A stretch of 64,000 nucleotides of DNA, taken from NCBI GenBank assembly GCA_049323275.1, contig JBMOOM010000103.1, forward strand, positions 186,001 to 250,000, read 5' to 3'. Of this stretch, positions 1 through 8,417 are shown in pieces. The stretch's first letter is position 1. Each line of letters starts with the position of its first letter. The stretch comes from Taklimakanibacter sp049323275. GTDB lineage: Bacteria > Pseudomonadota > Alphaproteobacteria > Rhizobiales > Aestuariivirgaceae. Below the pieces are notes generated by a model. That model was not told where the DNA came from. It made no database searches and saw only the letters and a program-made list of their open reading frames with translations. The position numbers were made by a program, and so were the translations under genes.

Positions 1-105
1 CAGTTCTGCGAGAAAGTGGGCCTCGATTATGTATCCTGCTCGCCCTTCCGGGTGCCGATCGCGAGGCTCGCCGCCGCGCAGGCAGCCCTCGCAAATCGTG
101 GCTGA
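1..105 (+). CDS. ppdK: Pyruvate, phosphate dikinase, C-terminal end (partial)
   Basis: The window opens inside a reading frame that codes for 34 residues and stops with TGA at 103-105. The residues around VSCSPFRVPIARLAAAQAAL match the conserved C-terminus of pyruvate phosphate dikinase, which carries the catalytic Cys in the CSPFRVP segment. The enzyme interconverts pyruvate and phosphoenolpyruvate in the cytoplasm. Only the tail is visible, so the call rests on this one signature. Confidence 0.85.
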   Translation, partial: QFCEKVGLDYVSCSPFRVPIARLAAAQAALANRG

Positions 106-175
106 ATTATGGCAGGACAACCGTCTAAGGCCTTGTTAACCTTGAAGCATTTAGTGGCTGATTATAGGCGCCTTT

Positions 176-1171
176 GTGTTGCTGCCATGGTTAACCTATG
201 CTAAACGCTCAAGGATCATACTACCGCCTGTTCGGGAAACTTTAAGAGTTGAGACGGTAGCGCGAGGGGAAGTGAGACCATCAAGGCGAACGCATAGGCA
301 TTTTGAGCCGGACTATCACGAGCCGTTGCAGCCGGAAGAGCGCAATGGTGTCCTGAGCTATGTGCCTTATGTTTTCGGCGGCGCCATGCTGGTCGCGAGC
401 TTTGCATTCGCCGGCCATTATATGGGCCGTAACGCCGACGCTCACGGTCTTGTTCCCGAAGATACCGACATCGCCGTCAGCTCGCCGGTATCGACTCTGA
501 TCCAGAAGGGCTCGCTCATGCCGAGCGACGCGACGCTGGATCTGATCACTCTGCCGATCATCCGCGAGCAGGAAGTCGTGTCGACCAGCAAGGGCGATTA
601 CATCTCGCCGGAGCCCGACGTGCCGGTGCTGGCGGCGAAGCCGGCCCAGCCGACGCAGCCGGAAAAGGTCGAGGTCGAGAAGCGCCTCGCCATGACGCCG
701 CCGGTGTGGAAGCTCGAATCGACCTTCAAGCTGAAGCGCAACGAGAAGCAGAAGATCGTCGCGCAGCGCCGTATCCGCCTCGCCGAGGAAAATTGCCTCG
801 CCAAGGCCGTCTATTTCGAGGCCCGCTCCGAATCGGAATTGGGCCAGCTTGCGGTGGCGAAAGTCGTGCTGAACCGCGTCAAGGATCCGAACTACCCGAA
901 GACGATCTGCGGCGTGGTGTATCAGGGCTCGGATCGCCGCAACTCCTGCCAGTTCTCCTTCGCCTGCGACGGCGTCGCCGACGAGGTGAAGAGCAAGGCG
1001 GCCTGGGACCGCTCCAAGAAGATCGCCCAGAAGGCGATTGCCGGCGACCAGACCATTCGCGTCATTGGCGCGGCCACCAATTACCATGCCGACTATGTCC
1101 GCCCCAAATGGGCGAAAGAGATGCGCAAGCTGATCAAGATCGGCCGCCATATCTTCTATTCCGATAGCTAG
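176..1171 (+). CDS. SleB-like cell wall hydrolase, membrane anchored
   Basis: 331 residues from a GTG start at 176. A basic N-terminal stretch is followed by one membrane segment at about residues 63-83, then a Pro/Lys-rich linker, then a Hydrolase_2 (SleB) domain from about 205 to the end. The domain shows the family signature NCLAKAVYFEARSES, with a later CQFSFACDG and NYHADYV. In alphaproteobacteria such proteins are thought to trim periplasmic peptidoglycan. The start is uncertain because no strong Shine-Dalgarno sequence precedes the GTG. No operon partner is evident. Confidence 0.8.
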   Translation: MLLPWLTYAKRSRIILPPVRETLRVETVARGEVRPSRRTHRHFEPDYHEPLQPEERNGVLSYVPYVFGGAMLVASFAFAGHYMGRNADAHGLVPEDTDIAVSSPVSTLIQKGSLMPSDATLDLITLPIIREQEVVSTSKGDYISPEPDVPVLAAKPAQPTQPEKVEVEKRLAMTPPVWKLESTFKLKRNEKQKIVAQRRIRLAEENCLAKAVYFEARSESELGQLAVAKVVLNRVKDPNYPKTICGVVYQGSDRRNSCQFSFACDGVADEVKSKAAWDRSKKIAQKAIAGDQTIRVIGAATNYHADYVRPKWAKEMRKLIKIGRHIFYSDS

Positions 1172-1280
1172 TATCCGCCCTCAGCCATAAGTTGTTGACG
1201 TGTCGTTAGACGCGATGCGGCTGATAATAATTTTACATTTGCATATAAGCCTTTAGGCCCCTTGTGCCGGCGCGGGCGGC

Positions 1281-2036
1281 GTGAAATTATCGCTCCGGTT
1301 GGGGCAGTGGTGCGTAAGGTCAAGGATCGGGATTTTGTTCGGGGCGGCTTCTACACGAATCGACACACGCCAGACGGCGGAGGCTGAAATCAAAGCGGCG
1401 GGCATCGGACATCTGAAGCTCTCGGCTTGCGCGGCGGCACTGGCTTGCACATGCCTGGGCACGAGCGCTTTCGCGGAACAGCCGAACTCGCCCAATGCTG
1501 TCACTTTCCTGGTCGGCCGCGGCACCGACACCGATTTCACCACCATCATCAGCCAGCCCTGGAAGACGAATTTCGTCGACCTGACGATGCTCGGCGTCAC
1601 TTATTCCTATCGCCTGGGCACGCTCAACGAATTGTTCGATTCGGATACGCTCGGTTATTTCGGCGATCACCTGATGGTCGAGCCGGAAGCAGGCGCGGCC
1701 TATCGCTTCGGCCTCGAATCGCAGGGCGAGTTCTGGGGCTCGCTCTATTTCCGCTATGACGGCCTGCCCTGGAACGACACGATCTACACGACGCTGGCGA
1801 TCAATACCGGCCTCAGCATCCTGACCGAATCATCGGATTTCGAGCGCGACCGCAGCGACGGCGACTCCTCGCTGGTGCTGCACAATTTCTCGCCGGAGAT
1901 CACTTTCGCCAGTCCCGACTACAAGGACATCGAGCTCGTGCTGCGCCTCCATCATCGCTCCGGCATCTTCGGAACGATCGACGGCGTCTATAGCGGCTCG
2001 TCCTTCATCACCACCGGCCTGCGGGTGAGATTTTAG
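1281..2036 (+). CDS. Outer-membrane beta-barrel protein, PagL/acyloxyacyl hydrolase-like
   Basis: 251 residues as drawn. A signal peptide lies at about residues 45-66 and ends in SAFA, so the true start is probably downstream of the GTG at 1281; the in-frame candidates TTG 1335 and CTG 1413 are both weak. The mature part alternates aromatic and polar strands and ends in GLRVRF, the terminal-Phe signature of outer-membrane barrels. HHRSG near the C-terminus resembles the PagL His-x-Ser catalytic pair, but I cannot place the family's catalytic Glu. It may be a lipid A 3-O-deacylase or a barrel relative without that activity. Confidence 0.5.
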   Translation: MKLSLRLGQWCVRSRIGILFGAASTRIDTRQTAEAEIKAAGIGHLKLSACAAALACTCLGTSAFAEQPNSPNAVTFLVGRGTDTDFTTIISQPWKTNFVDLTMLGVTYSYRLGTLNELFDSDTLGYFGDHLMVEPEAGAAYRFGLESQGEFWGSLYFRYDGLPWNDTIYTTLAINTGLSILTESSDFERDRSDGDSSLVLHNFSPEITFASPDYKDIELVLRLHHRSGIFGTIDGVYSGSSFITTGLRVRF

Positions 2037-2153
2037 AGCGCTTCCCGCCAAAGTTGCTCGACTTTGGCGATAAGGAAGCGCTCCAGATTATACGTTTACG
2101 AGCCCTTCTTCCCGTTTTGATCGAAGCGGAACGATTCGATCAAAACGGGAAGC
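2036..2153 (+). repeat. Palindromic intergenic mosaic element, copy 1
   Basis: Two adjacent hairpins sit between convergent genes. Module B is 2036-2083: outer arms GAGCGCTTCC/GGAAGCGCTC and inner CCAAAG/CTTTGG; its first base is the last base of the upstream stop codon. Module A centres on 2109-2151, with two perfect 17-nt arms (TTCCCGTTTTGATCGAA and its complement) around a 9-nt loop. This copy is inverted relative to copies 2 and 3. It resembles Rhizobiales mosaic elements and could also end transcription from both sides. Confidence 0.85.
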
Positions 2154-2175
2154 GCTCTAGAAATCCGTCGGAAGC

Positions 2176-3006
2176 TCAATTCTCGCTGAGCTTGCGGCCG
2201 TCGACGCTGGCCTCGCGCGCATAGGCGACGAAGCTCATGCCCTGCAGCTTGCCGGTGGCGAGCACCGGCACATACATGGCCTTGCCGGAGCCGGCCGGAT
2301 CGATCGGCGCGAACCAGATGTCGAATTTGGAGGGGGCGCTGCCGCTCTTCTTGAACTTCACCGCCGGGCGCCCGGCCACCGGAGTGTAGGTCATGCTGCA
2401 TTTGAGCGCCTTGCCGCGATAGACGCCGGGACTCTTCGAGCCGAGCTTCACCTCGCCCGCGAGCGTGAAGCGCAGGTCGTAGACTTCCCGCCCGTCGACC
2501 ACGCGCTCGACGCTCGGGCAGGGCTGGCCCTCCTGCAGGGCGGCCTTGCGCAGCAGCATGGACAGCGGATCGACAAGCCCGGCGGTCAGCCCGGGAGCGA
2601 CAAGGGCGTCGTCCTCCTTGTCTCTGGGAGTCGAGGCGACGGCCGGATTGCCGTCCTTCCAGCGCACTTCGAGGACCTTCTTCTTCGATTTGCTCTTCAG
2701 CGACTCGGAGCGGTAATGCGACGGCGCGAGCGTGCCGCCGGCGAAAGCGCCCGCGCTCGCCATCTCCATGCGATAATCCGAGAACAGATCGGCGAGACCC
2801 TTCGTCTTCACCGAAGCGGTCGATTCATAGCCATCCGCCGAGAGCGCCGCTTTGTAGGCGATGCGCATCGCCGACAGGCTGCCGACGTCGACGTCATAGG
2901 TGACCGCGATTTCGCTTTCAGCCGCCTGAGCGCCAATGGGGTGAGCACCGGCCATGAGCCCCATGGTCAGCGCCGAGGCCAGTAACAGAGTCTTCCCTTT
3001 CGGCAT
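2176..3006 (-). CDS. DUF3108 domain protein, exported
   Basis: 276 residues starting at ATG 3006, chosen over an upstream in-frame ATG at 3042 because GAGGAT lies at a good distance before it. A signal peptide (hydrophobic TLLLASALTMGLMAG, cleavage near AQA) leads into a domain matching the alphaproteobacterial DUF3108 pattern: an early YDVDVG, a central CPSVERVVDGREVYDLRF segment and a late PVKF-type strand with WFAPID. Function is unknown; the family is periplasmic or outer-membrane associated. It converges with the PagL-like gene across mosaic copy 1. Confidence 0.75.
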   Translation of the reverse strand: MPKGKTLLLASALTMGLMAGAHPIGAQAAESEIAVTYDVDVGSLSAMRIAYKAALSADGYESTASVKTKGLADLFSDYRMEMASAGAFAGGTLAPSHYRSESLKSKSKKKVLEVRWKDGNPAVASTPRDKEDDALVAPGLTAGLVDPLSMLLRKAALQEGQPCPSVERVVDGREVYDLRFTLAGEVKLGSKSPGVYRGKALKCSMTYTPVAGRPAVKFKKSGSAPSKFDIWFAPIDPAGSGKAMYVPVLATGKLQGMSFVAYAREASVDGRKLSEN

Positions 3007-3117
3007 GCCGTCATCCTCGCCGTTTTCGTGGATCAAAGACATCGACCAATTCTGTGACCGTTTTTTGATCTCGCCGCACTTTGTCTTTTACCTGTGATCA
3101 GCCTAAGCTTGCGGACA

Positions 3118-3239
3118 AAGAGCCCTTCCCATCCGGATCGAACCGAAACGATTCGATCCGGATGGGTAAAAGGGCTCAACTATGTGGTCTTGAGCGGTTC
3201 CCTATCGCCAAAGTCGACCAGCTTTGGCGGGAGGCGCTC
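3118..3239 (+). repeat. Palindromic intergenic mosaic element, copy 2
   Basis: Module A: outer arms GAGCCCTT (3120) and AAGGGCTC (3170), inner perfect 15-nt arms 3128-3142 and 3152-3166 around loop CCGAAACGA. Module B, 3192-3239: GAGCGGTTCC, then CGCCAAAG (3206) paired with CTTTGGCG (3222), closing with GGCGCTC. Module B ends 15 bp before the aminotransferase ATG, so it lies in that gene's 5' leader and could affect its expression. Confidence 0.85.
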
Positions 3240-3253
3240 TGGGAGAACGAAGA

Positions 3254-4111
3254 ATGGCAATTTCACAATGTGACGCCAGCAAGTGCTGGACCTATTTCGA
3301 GGGCGAATGGCGCCAGGGCAATCCGGCGCTCATGGGGCCGTGGAGCGATGCCTCCTGGTTGGGTTCCGCCATATTCGACGGTGGGCGCGCCTTCGAAGGC
3401 GTGACGCCCGATCTCGATCTGCATTGCCAACGCTGCGAGCGTTCCGCTTTGGCTTTCGGGCTCACGCCCTTGAAGGCGGGCGCCATCGAGGAGCTGATCC
3501 GCGACGGCATCGCCAAGTTCCCGAAGACCGCGCCGCTTTATCTGCGCCCGATGTTCTGGGCCGAGACCAATTTCCTCGATCCGGGCCCGGTCGAGACGCG
3601 TTATGCGATCTCGGTCTATGAATCGCCGATGCCGGCGCCCAAGGGCTTCTCGGCCGGCCTGTCGACCTTCCGCCGCCCGTCCTACGAATATGCCCCGACC
3701 GACGCCAAGGCCGCCTGCCACTATGCCAATTCCGGCCGCGCCGTGCGCGAGGCGCAGAAGCGCGGCTTCGACAATGCGGTGCTGCTCGACCCCGTCGGCA
3801 AGGTGTCAGAATTCACCACCTCCAATCTGTTCTATGCCAAGGACGGCGCCGTGCACACGCCGATCCCCAATGGCACGCTGCTCAACGGGATCACCCGCCA
3901 GCGCGTCATCAAGCTTCTGCGGAAGGCCGGCGTCGAGGTGTTCGAGCGCGTCGTCGCATGGCCGGAAGTGCTCGCCGCCGATGAGGTCTTCTCGACCGGC
4001 AATTACGGCAAGGTGATCCCGGTGACGCGTCTCGAGACGCGCGATCTGCAGCCCGGCCCGATGTTCAAGAAGGCGCGCGAGCTCTATTGGGAATTCGCGC
4101 ATGGCGGCTGA
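3254..4111 (+). CDS. Branched-chain amino acid aminotransferase-type class IV PLP enzyme
   Basis: 285 residues from ATG 3254 (preceded by GAACGAAGA); a longer frame from 3224 would run into the upstream repeat. Fold-type IV features: an early WLGSAIFDGGRAFEGV, the putative PLP lysine in the DAKAACHYANSGRAVREA segment, LLDPVGKVSEFTTSNLF, and a late STGNYGKVIPVTR. It should transfer amino groups between branched-chain (or related) amino acids and 2-oxoglutarate in the cytoplasm. It may be a paralogue rather than the housekeeping IlvE, since D-amino-acid aminotransferases share these motifs. Confidence 0.85.
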   Translation: MAISQCDASKCWTYFEGEWRQGNPALMGPWSDASWLGSAIFDGGRAFEGVTPDLDLHCQRCERSALAFGLTPLKAGAIEELIRDGIAKFPKTAPLYLRPMFWAETNFLDPGPVETRYAISVYESPMPAPKGFSAGLSTFRRPSYEYAPTDAKAACHYANSGRAVREAQKRGFDNAVLLDPVGKVSEFTTSNLFYAKDGAVHTPIPNGTLLNGITRQRVIKLLRKAGVEVFERVVAWPEVLAADEVFSTGNYGKVIPVTRLETRDLQPGPMFKKARELYWEFAHGG

Positions 4112-4287
4112 CCGGCCGGGAGCGTCTTCCCTATTCCTGCGAAGTGCTGTTTCATTGTGGAAACGGTGCTGTCCGGCCTCTTCGCCCGGGCGCGGTCTGG
4201 GAGCGTGATCTGGAAAACCGGGGGGGGGAAGTCAGCCGCCCTTTGCGCAAACTTACCCAGTATCTACGCTGTATCCCTGTGAGGGCG

Positions 4288-4794
4288 TCAGATCTTCCAC
4301 TGGAAGATGACGCCTTCGAAGGCGTCCTCGCCGCGCCCGATCGCGTCGATCGCATCGACCATGCGGCCCTGGCGGCCCATCATATCGTCGGCGAAGGCGA
4401 CGATGCGGCGGTTGGGCGTCGCCACATGCGACAGCGTCCGCAATTGCTGGGCGAGCTGGAACTCGTCGGCATCGGGATTGTAGAGGCACATGGCGGTGAA
4501 GGCCGAGGCCGTCGAGCGGCTGATGCCGGCCCAGCAATGGATGAGCATCGGGTCGTCGCCCTGGCGCGCCTTGAGGAAGGTGATGAGCTGCTCGACATGG
4601 TCGGAGGCCGGCGCGGTGAAGCCCTCCGCCGGCGTGATGATGTCGTGGAAGGTGAGCTTCAGGTGATTGCCGTCGGTGATGCCTGAGAAGCTGCGATGCG
4701 GGGTCTCGGGGCCGAGAAGGCTCACCACATGGCTGACCTTGTGGCGGTTGACCAGGGTCTGGACGGCGGAAAGCGGGCTGACGATGATTTCCAT
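4288..4794 (-). CDS. Tyrosine phosphatase family protein
   Basis: 168 residues. The P-loop HCWAGISRS at residues 86-94 carries Cys87 and Arg93, matching the HCxxGxxRS signature of cysteine-based phosphatases, followed by a helical cap. The N-terminus carries SHVVSLLGPE, typical of the small bacterial dual-specificity group. It is first of a tight same-strand group reading HD protein, Tag and YgfZ upstream of it (9-bp gap to the HD gene), so it is probably the last gene of that transcript. The substrate cannot be told from the sequence. Confidence 0.85.
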   Translation of the reverse strand: MEIIVSPLSAVQTLVNRHKVSHVVSLLGPETPHRSFSGITDGNHLKLTFHDIITPAEGFTAPASDHVEQLITFLKARQGDDPMLIHCWAGISRSTASAFTAMCLYNPDADEFQLAQQLRTLSHVATPNRRIVAFADDMMGRQGRMVDAIDAIGRGEDAFEGVIFQWKI

Positions 4795-4803
4795 GTGACT
4801 TGC

Positions 4804-5406
4804 TTACAGAAGCTGCTTGAACTTGCGCACATATGCCGCTTCCGCGTCATTGGGCGCAAGGGGGCGCAGCGCATGGAAGCCGCGCGCCCCGTCGAGGCCG
4901 GAGGGCTTGCCGAAGAATTTCCCGGCTTCTTCCAGGCTGAAGCCCGCGAGCTGCGTCGCCTCGAGATAGGCGGCGACGTGGTCGGCTTTCTTGATCTTCT
5001 TGTTGAGGGCCTCGGAACAGTGCGGCGGCAGCCCGAAGCGCAGATGGATGGCGGCGAGGAGCTTATGCTCGAAGGCTTTATAATCGACGCCGAGCGCCGC
5101 CTTGAAGGGCGAGATCATGTCGCCGATCACATATTCGGGAGCGTCATGGAGAAGGGCGGCGAGCCGCGCCTGGCGGTCGAGATTGCCATGGGCATGAACG
5201 AGCAGCGCCTCGACCAATAGACAATGCTGCGCCACCGAGAAGGCGTGCGGGCCCTTGGTCTGGCCGTTCCAGCGCGCCACGCGCGCCAGCCCATGGGCGA
5301 TGTCCTCGATCTCGATATCGAGCGGCGAGGGATTGAGGAGATCGAGCCTGCGGCCCGACAGCATGCGCTGCCAGGCGCGCGGCTCATCCGATCTGCGCGC
5401 AGGCAT
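4804..5406 (-). CDS. HD-domain hydrolase (YfbR-like)
   Basis: 200 residues from ATG 5406. A longer in-frame extension to 5640 overlaps tag and is rejected. Metal-site motifs are in order: HAFSVAQHC, then LLHDAPEYVIGD with the HD pair, then KIKKADHVAAYLEA late. This matches the HD/PDEase group of 5'-deoxynucleotidases and relatives. The gene lies 2 bp after the tag stop codon, so it is co-transcribed with it. Together with Tag this fits nucleotide or DNA housekeeping, but the exact substrate is not shown. Confidence 0.8.
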   Translation of the reverse strand: MPARRSDEPRAWQRMLSGRRLDLLNPSPLDIEIEDIAHGLARVARWNGQTKGPHAFSVAQHCLLVEALLVHAHGNLDRQARLAALLHDAPEYVIGDMISPFKAALGVDYKAFEHKLLAAIHLRFGLPPHCSEALNKKIKKADHVAAYLEATQLAGFSLEEAGKFFGKPSGLDGARGFHALRPLAPNDAEAAYVRKFKQLL

Positions 5407-5408
5407 GG

Positions 5409-6026
5409 TTATTTCGGCCGCTTGCTGTCGAGATGGGCGCCATGGCGATGGCAGGTCACCATATGGTCGTTGACGAGGCCGCAGGCCTGCATGAAGGCAT
5501 AGACGATGGTCGGACCGCAGAAGCGGAAGCCGCGTTTCTTGAGATCCTTCGAGATCGTCTCGGCCAATGGCGTGGCGGCCGGCACGTCCTTCCGGCTGCG
5601 GAACCGGTGCTGCAGCGGCCCGTCGCCGATGAAGTTCCACAGATAGGTGGAGAAGTCCTGGCTCTCCGACAGCGCCAGATAGGCCTGGGCATTGGTGACG
5701 CTGGCGTCGATCTTGAGCTTGTTGCGCACGATGCCTTCGTTTTTCATCAGGCTGGCGAGCTTGCGGGCATTGTAGCGCGCCATGATCTCGGGCTCGAAGC
5801 CGTCGAAGGCTTCGCGGAAAGCGTCGCGCTTGCGCAGGATGGTGATCCAGGAGAGGCCCGCCTGGAAGCCGTCCAGCAGCAGCTTCTCGAACAGCGCGCG
5901 CGAGTCATATTCGGGCACGCCCCATTCCTCGTCGTGATAGGCGACATAGACGGGATCCGTGCCGCACCAGAAGCAGCGGTGGATGCCGTCTTCATGTTTG
6001 ATCACGGAGTCGGTCGTCTTGCTCAT
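5409..6026 (-). CDS. tag: DNA-3-methyladenine glycosylase I
   Basis: 205 residues, normal for Tag. It excises 3-methyladenine from alkylated DNA. The zinc snap-in ligands are present: Cys18 in the RCFWCGTDP segment, His31 in YVAYHDEEWG, and His188/Cys192 in NDHMVTC, aligning with C4, H17, H175 and C179 of the E. coli enzyme. LSWITILRKRDAFREAF is the helix-hairpin-helix region. Its ATG overlaps the ygfZ stop by 4 nt (6023-6026), indicating translational coupling. Confidence 0.95.
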   Translation of the reverse strand: MSKTTDSVIKHEDGIHRCFWCGTDPVYVAYHDEEWGVPEYDSRALFEKLLLDGFQAGLSWITILRKRDAFREAFDGFEPEIMARYNARKLASLMKNEGIVRNKLKIDASVTNAQAYLALSESQDFSTYLWNFIGDGPLQHRFRSRKDVPAATPLAETISKDLKKRGFRFCGPTIVYAFMQACGLVNDHMVTCHRHGAHLDSKRPK

Positions 6027-6877
6027 TCGTCTTCATCGTCTTTCGGAAGGGCGACGTCGAATCGCGCCCAGGCCGGCTTCCTAACATGGACGGGCCCCGC
6101 ATCTGTCAGCAGCCCGATTCCGGACTCGACCGCGTCCTTCAGCCGGTCGAGGCGGATCAGCGCCAGGCCGTCGCTGCCGGCGGAGGACAGCACGGTGCCG
6201 ACGAGCTTGTCTCCGGCCTTGATCTCGGCCCCTTTGGCGGGGGCGCCCTTCGGCGTATGGACCGGTACGATGCGGTTGCGCGCGGTGCCGCGATGCTCCA
6301 TGCGCGAGACGACCTCCTGGCCGATGAAGCAGCCTTTCTTGAAGCTCACCCCGCCGAGCTGGTCGAGATTGGCCTCATGCGGGAACAATTCGCCGGAGCC
6401 GATATCCTCATCGGTGTCGGCGAGGCCGAGCCGGATGCGGCCGCCGCGATAGCCGTCGGCCTCGCCGGCGGGCAGGCTGCCTTGGGCGGCGATGAGCCTG
6501 GCGCCGAGCTGAGGCGCCCGCGGATCGGTGAAGGAGGCGCCATTGGCGGGCTTCACCGGGGCGACGCCCACCTCTTCGTCGCTTTCGGCGATCGTCACCT
6601 TGGCGCGCAGCCTGTAGAAGATCAGGCGCTTGACGAGATCGGCCCGCTGGGCGGCGGAGCAGTCGATCACATAGCGGCCGTCCTGCGCCAGGATGAAGAA
6701 GTCGAACAGGATCTTGCCCTGAGGCTGGAGGAGGGCGGCATAGGTCGCCTCGCCGGGCTTGAGCCCCTCGATGTCGGCGGTCACCAGATTCTGCAGGAAA
6801 TCCTTGGCGTCCTCGCCGCCGACCGTGATGACGGCGCGGGAGGGGAGCTTCTGGGTGGCGAAAGGCAGGCGTTGCAT
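6023..6877 (-). CDS. ygfZ: YgfZ/GcvT-domain folate-binding protein
   Basis: 284 residues. The family signature KGCFIGQEVVSRM starts at Lys181 with Cys183, and the protein opens with a GcvT-like folate-binding fold (FLQNLVTADI, LLQPQGKILFDF). YgfZ proteins use tetrahydrofolate to support Fe-S cluster enzyme maturation and repair in the cytoplasm. It heads the ygfZ-tag-HD-phosphatase group; mosaic copy 3 sits just upstream of its start. Confidence 0.92.
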   Translation of the reverse strand: MQRLPFATQKLPSRAVITVGGEDAKDFLQNLVTADIEGLKPGEATYAALLQPQGKILFDFFILAQDGRYVIDCSAAQRADLVKRLIFYRLRAKVTIAESDEEVGVAPVKPANGASFTDPRAPQLGARLIAAQGSLPAGEADGYRGGRIRLGLADTDEDIGSGELFPHEANLDQLGGVSFKKGCFIGQEVVSRMEHRGTARNRIVPVHTPKGAPAKGAEIKAGDKLVGTVLSSAGSDGLALIRLDRLKDAVESGIGLLTDAGPVHVRKPAWARFDVALPKDDEDE

Positions 6878-6893
6878 GGATATTCCACCTATA

Positions 6894-6999
6894 GAGCCCT
6901 CCCCGTCGGATTTTCTTCAATCCGACGGGGACAAAAGGCTCGATAAACTTTATTAGAGCGTTTCCTTATCGCCAAAGGAGAGTTTGGCAGGAAGCGCTC
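6894..6999 (+). repeat. Palindromic intergenic mosaic element, copy 3
   Basis: Module A: GAGCCCT at 6894 pairs with AGGCTC near 6936, and inner perfect 12-nt arms CCCCGTCGGATT/AATCCGACGGGG lie at 6901-6912 and 6919-6930. Module B, 6956-6999: GAGCGTTTCC, CGCCAAA paired with TTTGGC, and GGAAGCGCTC. It has the same orientation as copy 2 and lies between the divergent ygfZ and the amidohydrolase gene. Confidence 0.85.
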
Positions 7000-7047
7000 G
7001 GGATGGACACATCTACGAATGCTTCCGAATCTATTCAAGGAGCTCCG

Positions 7048-8385
7048 ATGACCGCCAGCTATGATCTTGTTTTGAAAGGCGGAGCCGTCGTCAACCAGGA
7101 TGGCGTCGGAGGCCGCGACATAGGCGTCAGGGACGGGCGGATCGCCGCCATCGGGAACCTCGCCGGAGCGAGCGCCGGGGAGGTGATCGATTGCAGCGGG
7201 CTGCATGTCCTGCCGGGCGTCATCGACAGCCAGGTGCATTTCCGCGAGCCGGGGGCCGAGCACAAGGAAGACCTCGAGACCGGCAGCCGGTCGGCGGTGG
7301 CGGGCGGCGTCACCGGCGTCTTCGAGATGCCCAACACCAAGCCTTTGACGACCTCTGCCGAGACTTTGGCCGATAAGGTCAGGCGCGCCACCAACCGCAT
7401 GTTCTGCGACTTCGCTTTCTACATGGGCGGCACCCGCGAGAATGCGCGCCAGCTGCCCGAGCTCGAGCGCCTGCCGGGCTGCGCCGGGACGAAGGTCTTC
7501 ATGGGCTCCTCGACCGGCGACCTGCTGGTCGATGACGACCAGGGCATCGATCTCATCATCTCCCGGATACGCCGCCGCGCCGCCTTCCACAGCGAGGACG
7601 AGTTCCGCCTCAAGGCGCGCAGGAACGAGCAGCGCGCCGGCGACGCGTCGAGCCATCCGGTCTGGCGCGATGCGGAAGCGGCGCGCCTGTGCACCGAGCG
7701 CCTGCTCCGGATCGCCCGCAAGCATGGCAAGCGCATCCATGTGCTGCATGTCTCGACCGCCGATGAGATGCCGCTGCTCGCCGCCAACAAGGATCTGGCG
7801 ACCGTCGAGGTGACGCCGCATCATCTCACCCTCGCGGCGCCTGACGCCTATGAGCGTCTCGGCACCAGGGCGCAGATGAACCCGCCGGTGCGTGATCAAA
7901 CGCATCGCGCCGCGATCTGGCAGGCGCTCCAGGCCGGCGTCGTCGATGTGCTGGGCTCCGATCACGCCCCACACACATTGGCCGAGAAGGAGAAGCCATA
8001 CCCCGAGTCACCTTCCGGCATGACCGGCGTCCAGACCCTGGTGCCGATCATGCTCGATCATGTGAACAAGGGCCGCCTGACATTGGAACGTTTCGTCGAT
8101 CTGACCAGCCACGGGCCGGGCCGCATCTTCGGCATCGCCGGCAAGGGCCGCATTGCTGAAGGCTATGATGCCGATTTCACCATCGTCGATCTGAAGCGCC
8201 GCCAGACCATCACCAATGGCTGGATCGAGAGCCGGGCCGGCTGGACGCCCTATGATGGTGTCGAGGTCCAGGGCTGGCCCGTCGGCACGATCATCCGCGG
8301 GCGGCGGGTGATGTGGGAGAATGAGATATTGGGGCCTGCCCGGGGACAACCCATCGCTTTCATGGAAGCGCTCGCCTCTGTATAA
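7048..8385 (+). CDS. Dihydroorotase-type amidohydrolase with altered HxH motif
   Basis: 445 residues from ATG 7048, which has AGGAG in front; the upstream ATG at 7003 has no such site. It matches class I dihydroorotase along its length: HFREPG, FEMPNTKPLT, KVFMGSS (possible carboxylated Lys), HVLHVSTADE, VTPHHL and a late DVLGSDHAPH. The first histidine of the usual metal-binding HxH is glutamine here (IDSQVHF, residues 59-65). It may be the pyrimidine-pathway enzyme or a paralogue acting on another cyclic amide. It is followed after 32 bp by acuI. Confidence 0.75.
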   Translation: MTASYDLVLKGGAVVNQDGVGGRDIGVRDGRIAAIGNLAGASAGEVIDCSGLHVLPGVIDSQVHFREPGAEHKEDLETGSRSAVAGGVTGVFEMPNTKPLTTSAETLADKVRRATNRMFCDFAFYMGGTRENARQLPELERLPGCAGTKVFMGSSTGDLLVDDDQGIDLIISRIRRRAAFHSEDEFRLKARRNEQRAGDASSHPVWRDAEAARLCTERLLRIARKHGKRIHVLHVSTADEMPLLAANKDLATVEVTPHHLTLAAPDAYERLGTRAQMNPPVRDQTHRAAIWQALQAGVVDVLGSDHAPHTLAEKEKPYPESPSGMTGVQTLVPIMLDHVNKGRLTLERFVDLTSHGPGRIFGIAGKGRIAEGYDADFTIVDLKRRQTITNGWIESRAGWTPYDGVEVQGWPVGTIIRGRRVMWENEILGPARGQPIAFMEALASV

Positions 8386-8417
8386 CAAATCGATGAAAGC
8401 CGTCTGAAAGGACATTC

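Noticed and set aside
5407..5640. N-terminal extension of the HD hydrolase
   Set aside because: The extension overlaps tag on the same strand and has shadow composition; ATG 5406 gives the normal family length and a 2-bp gap.
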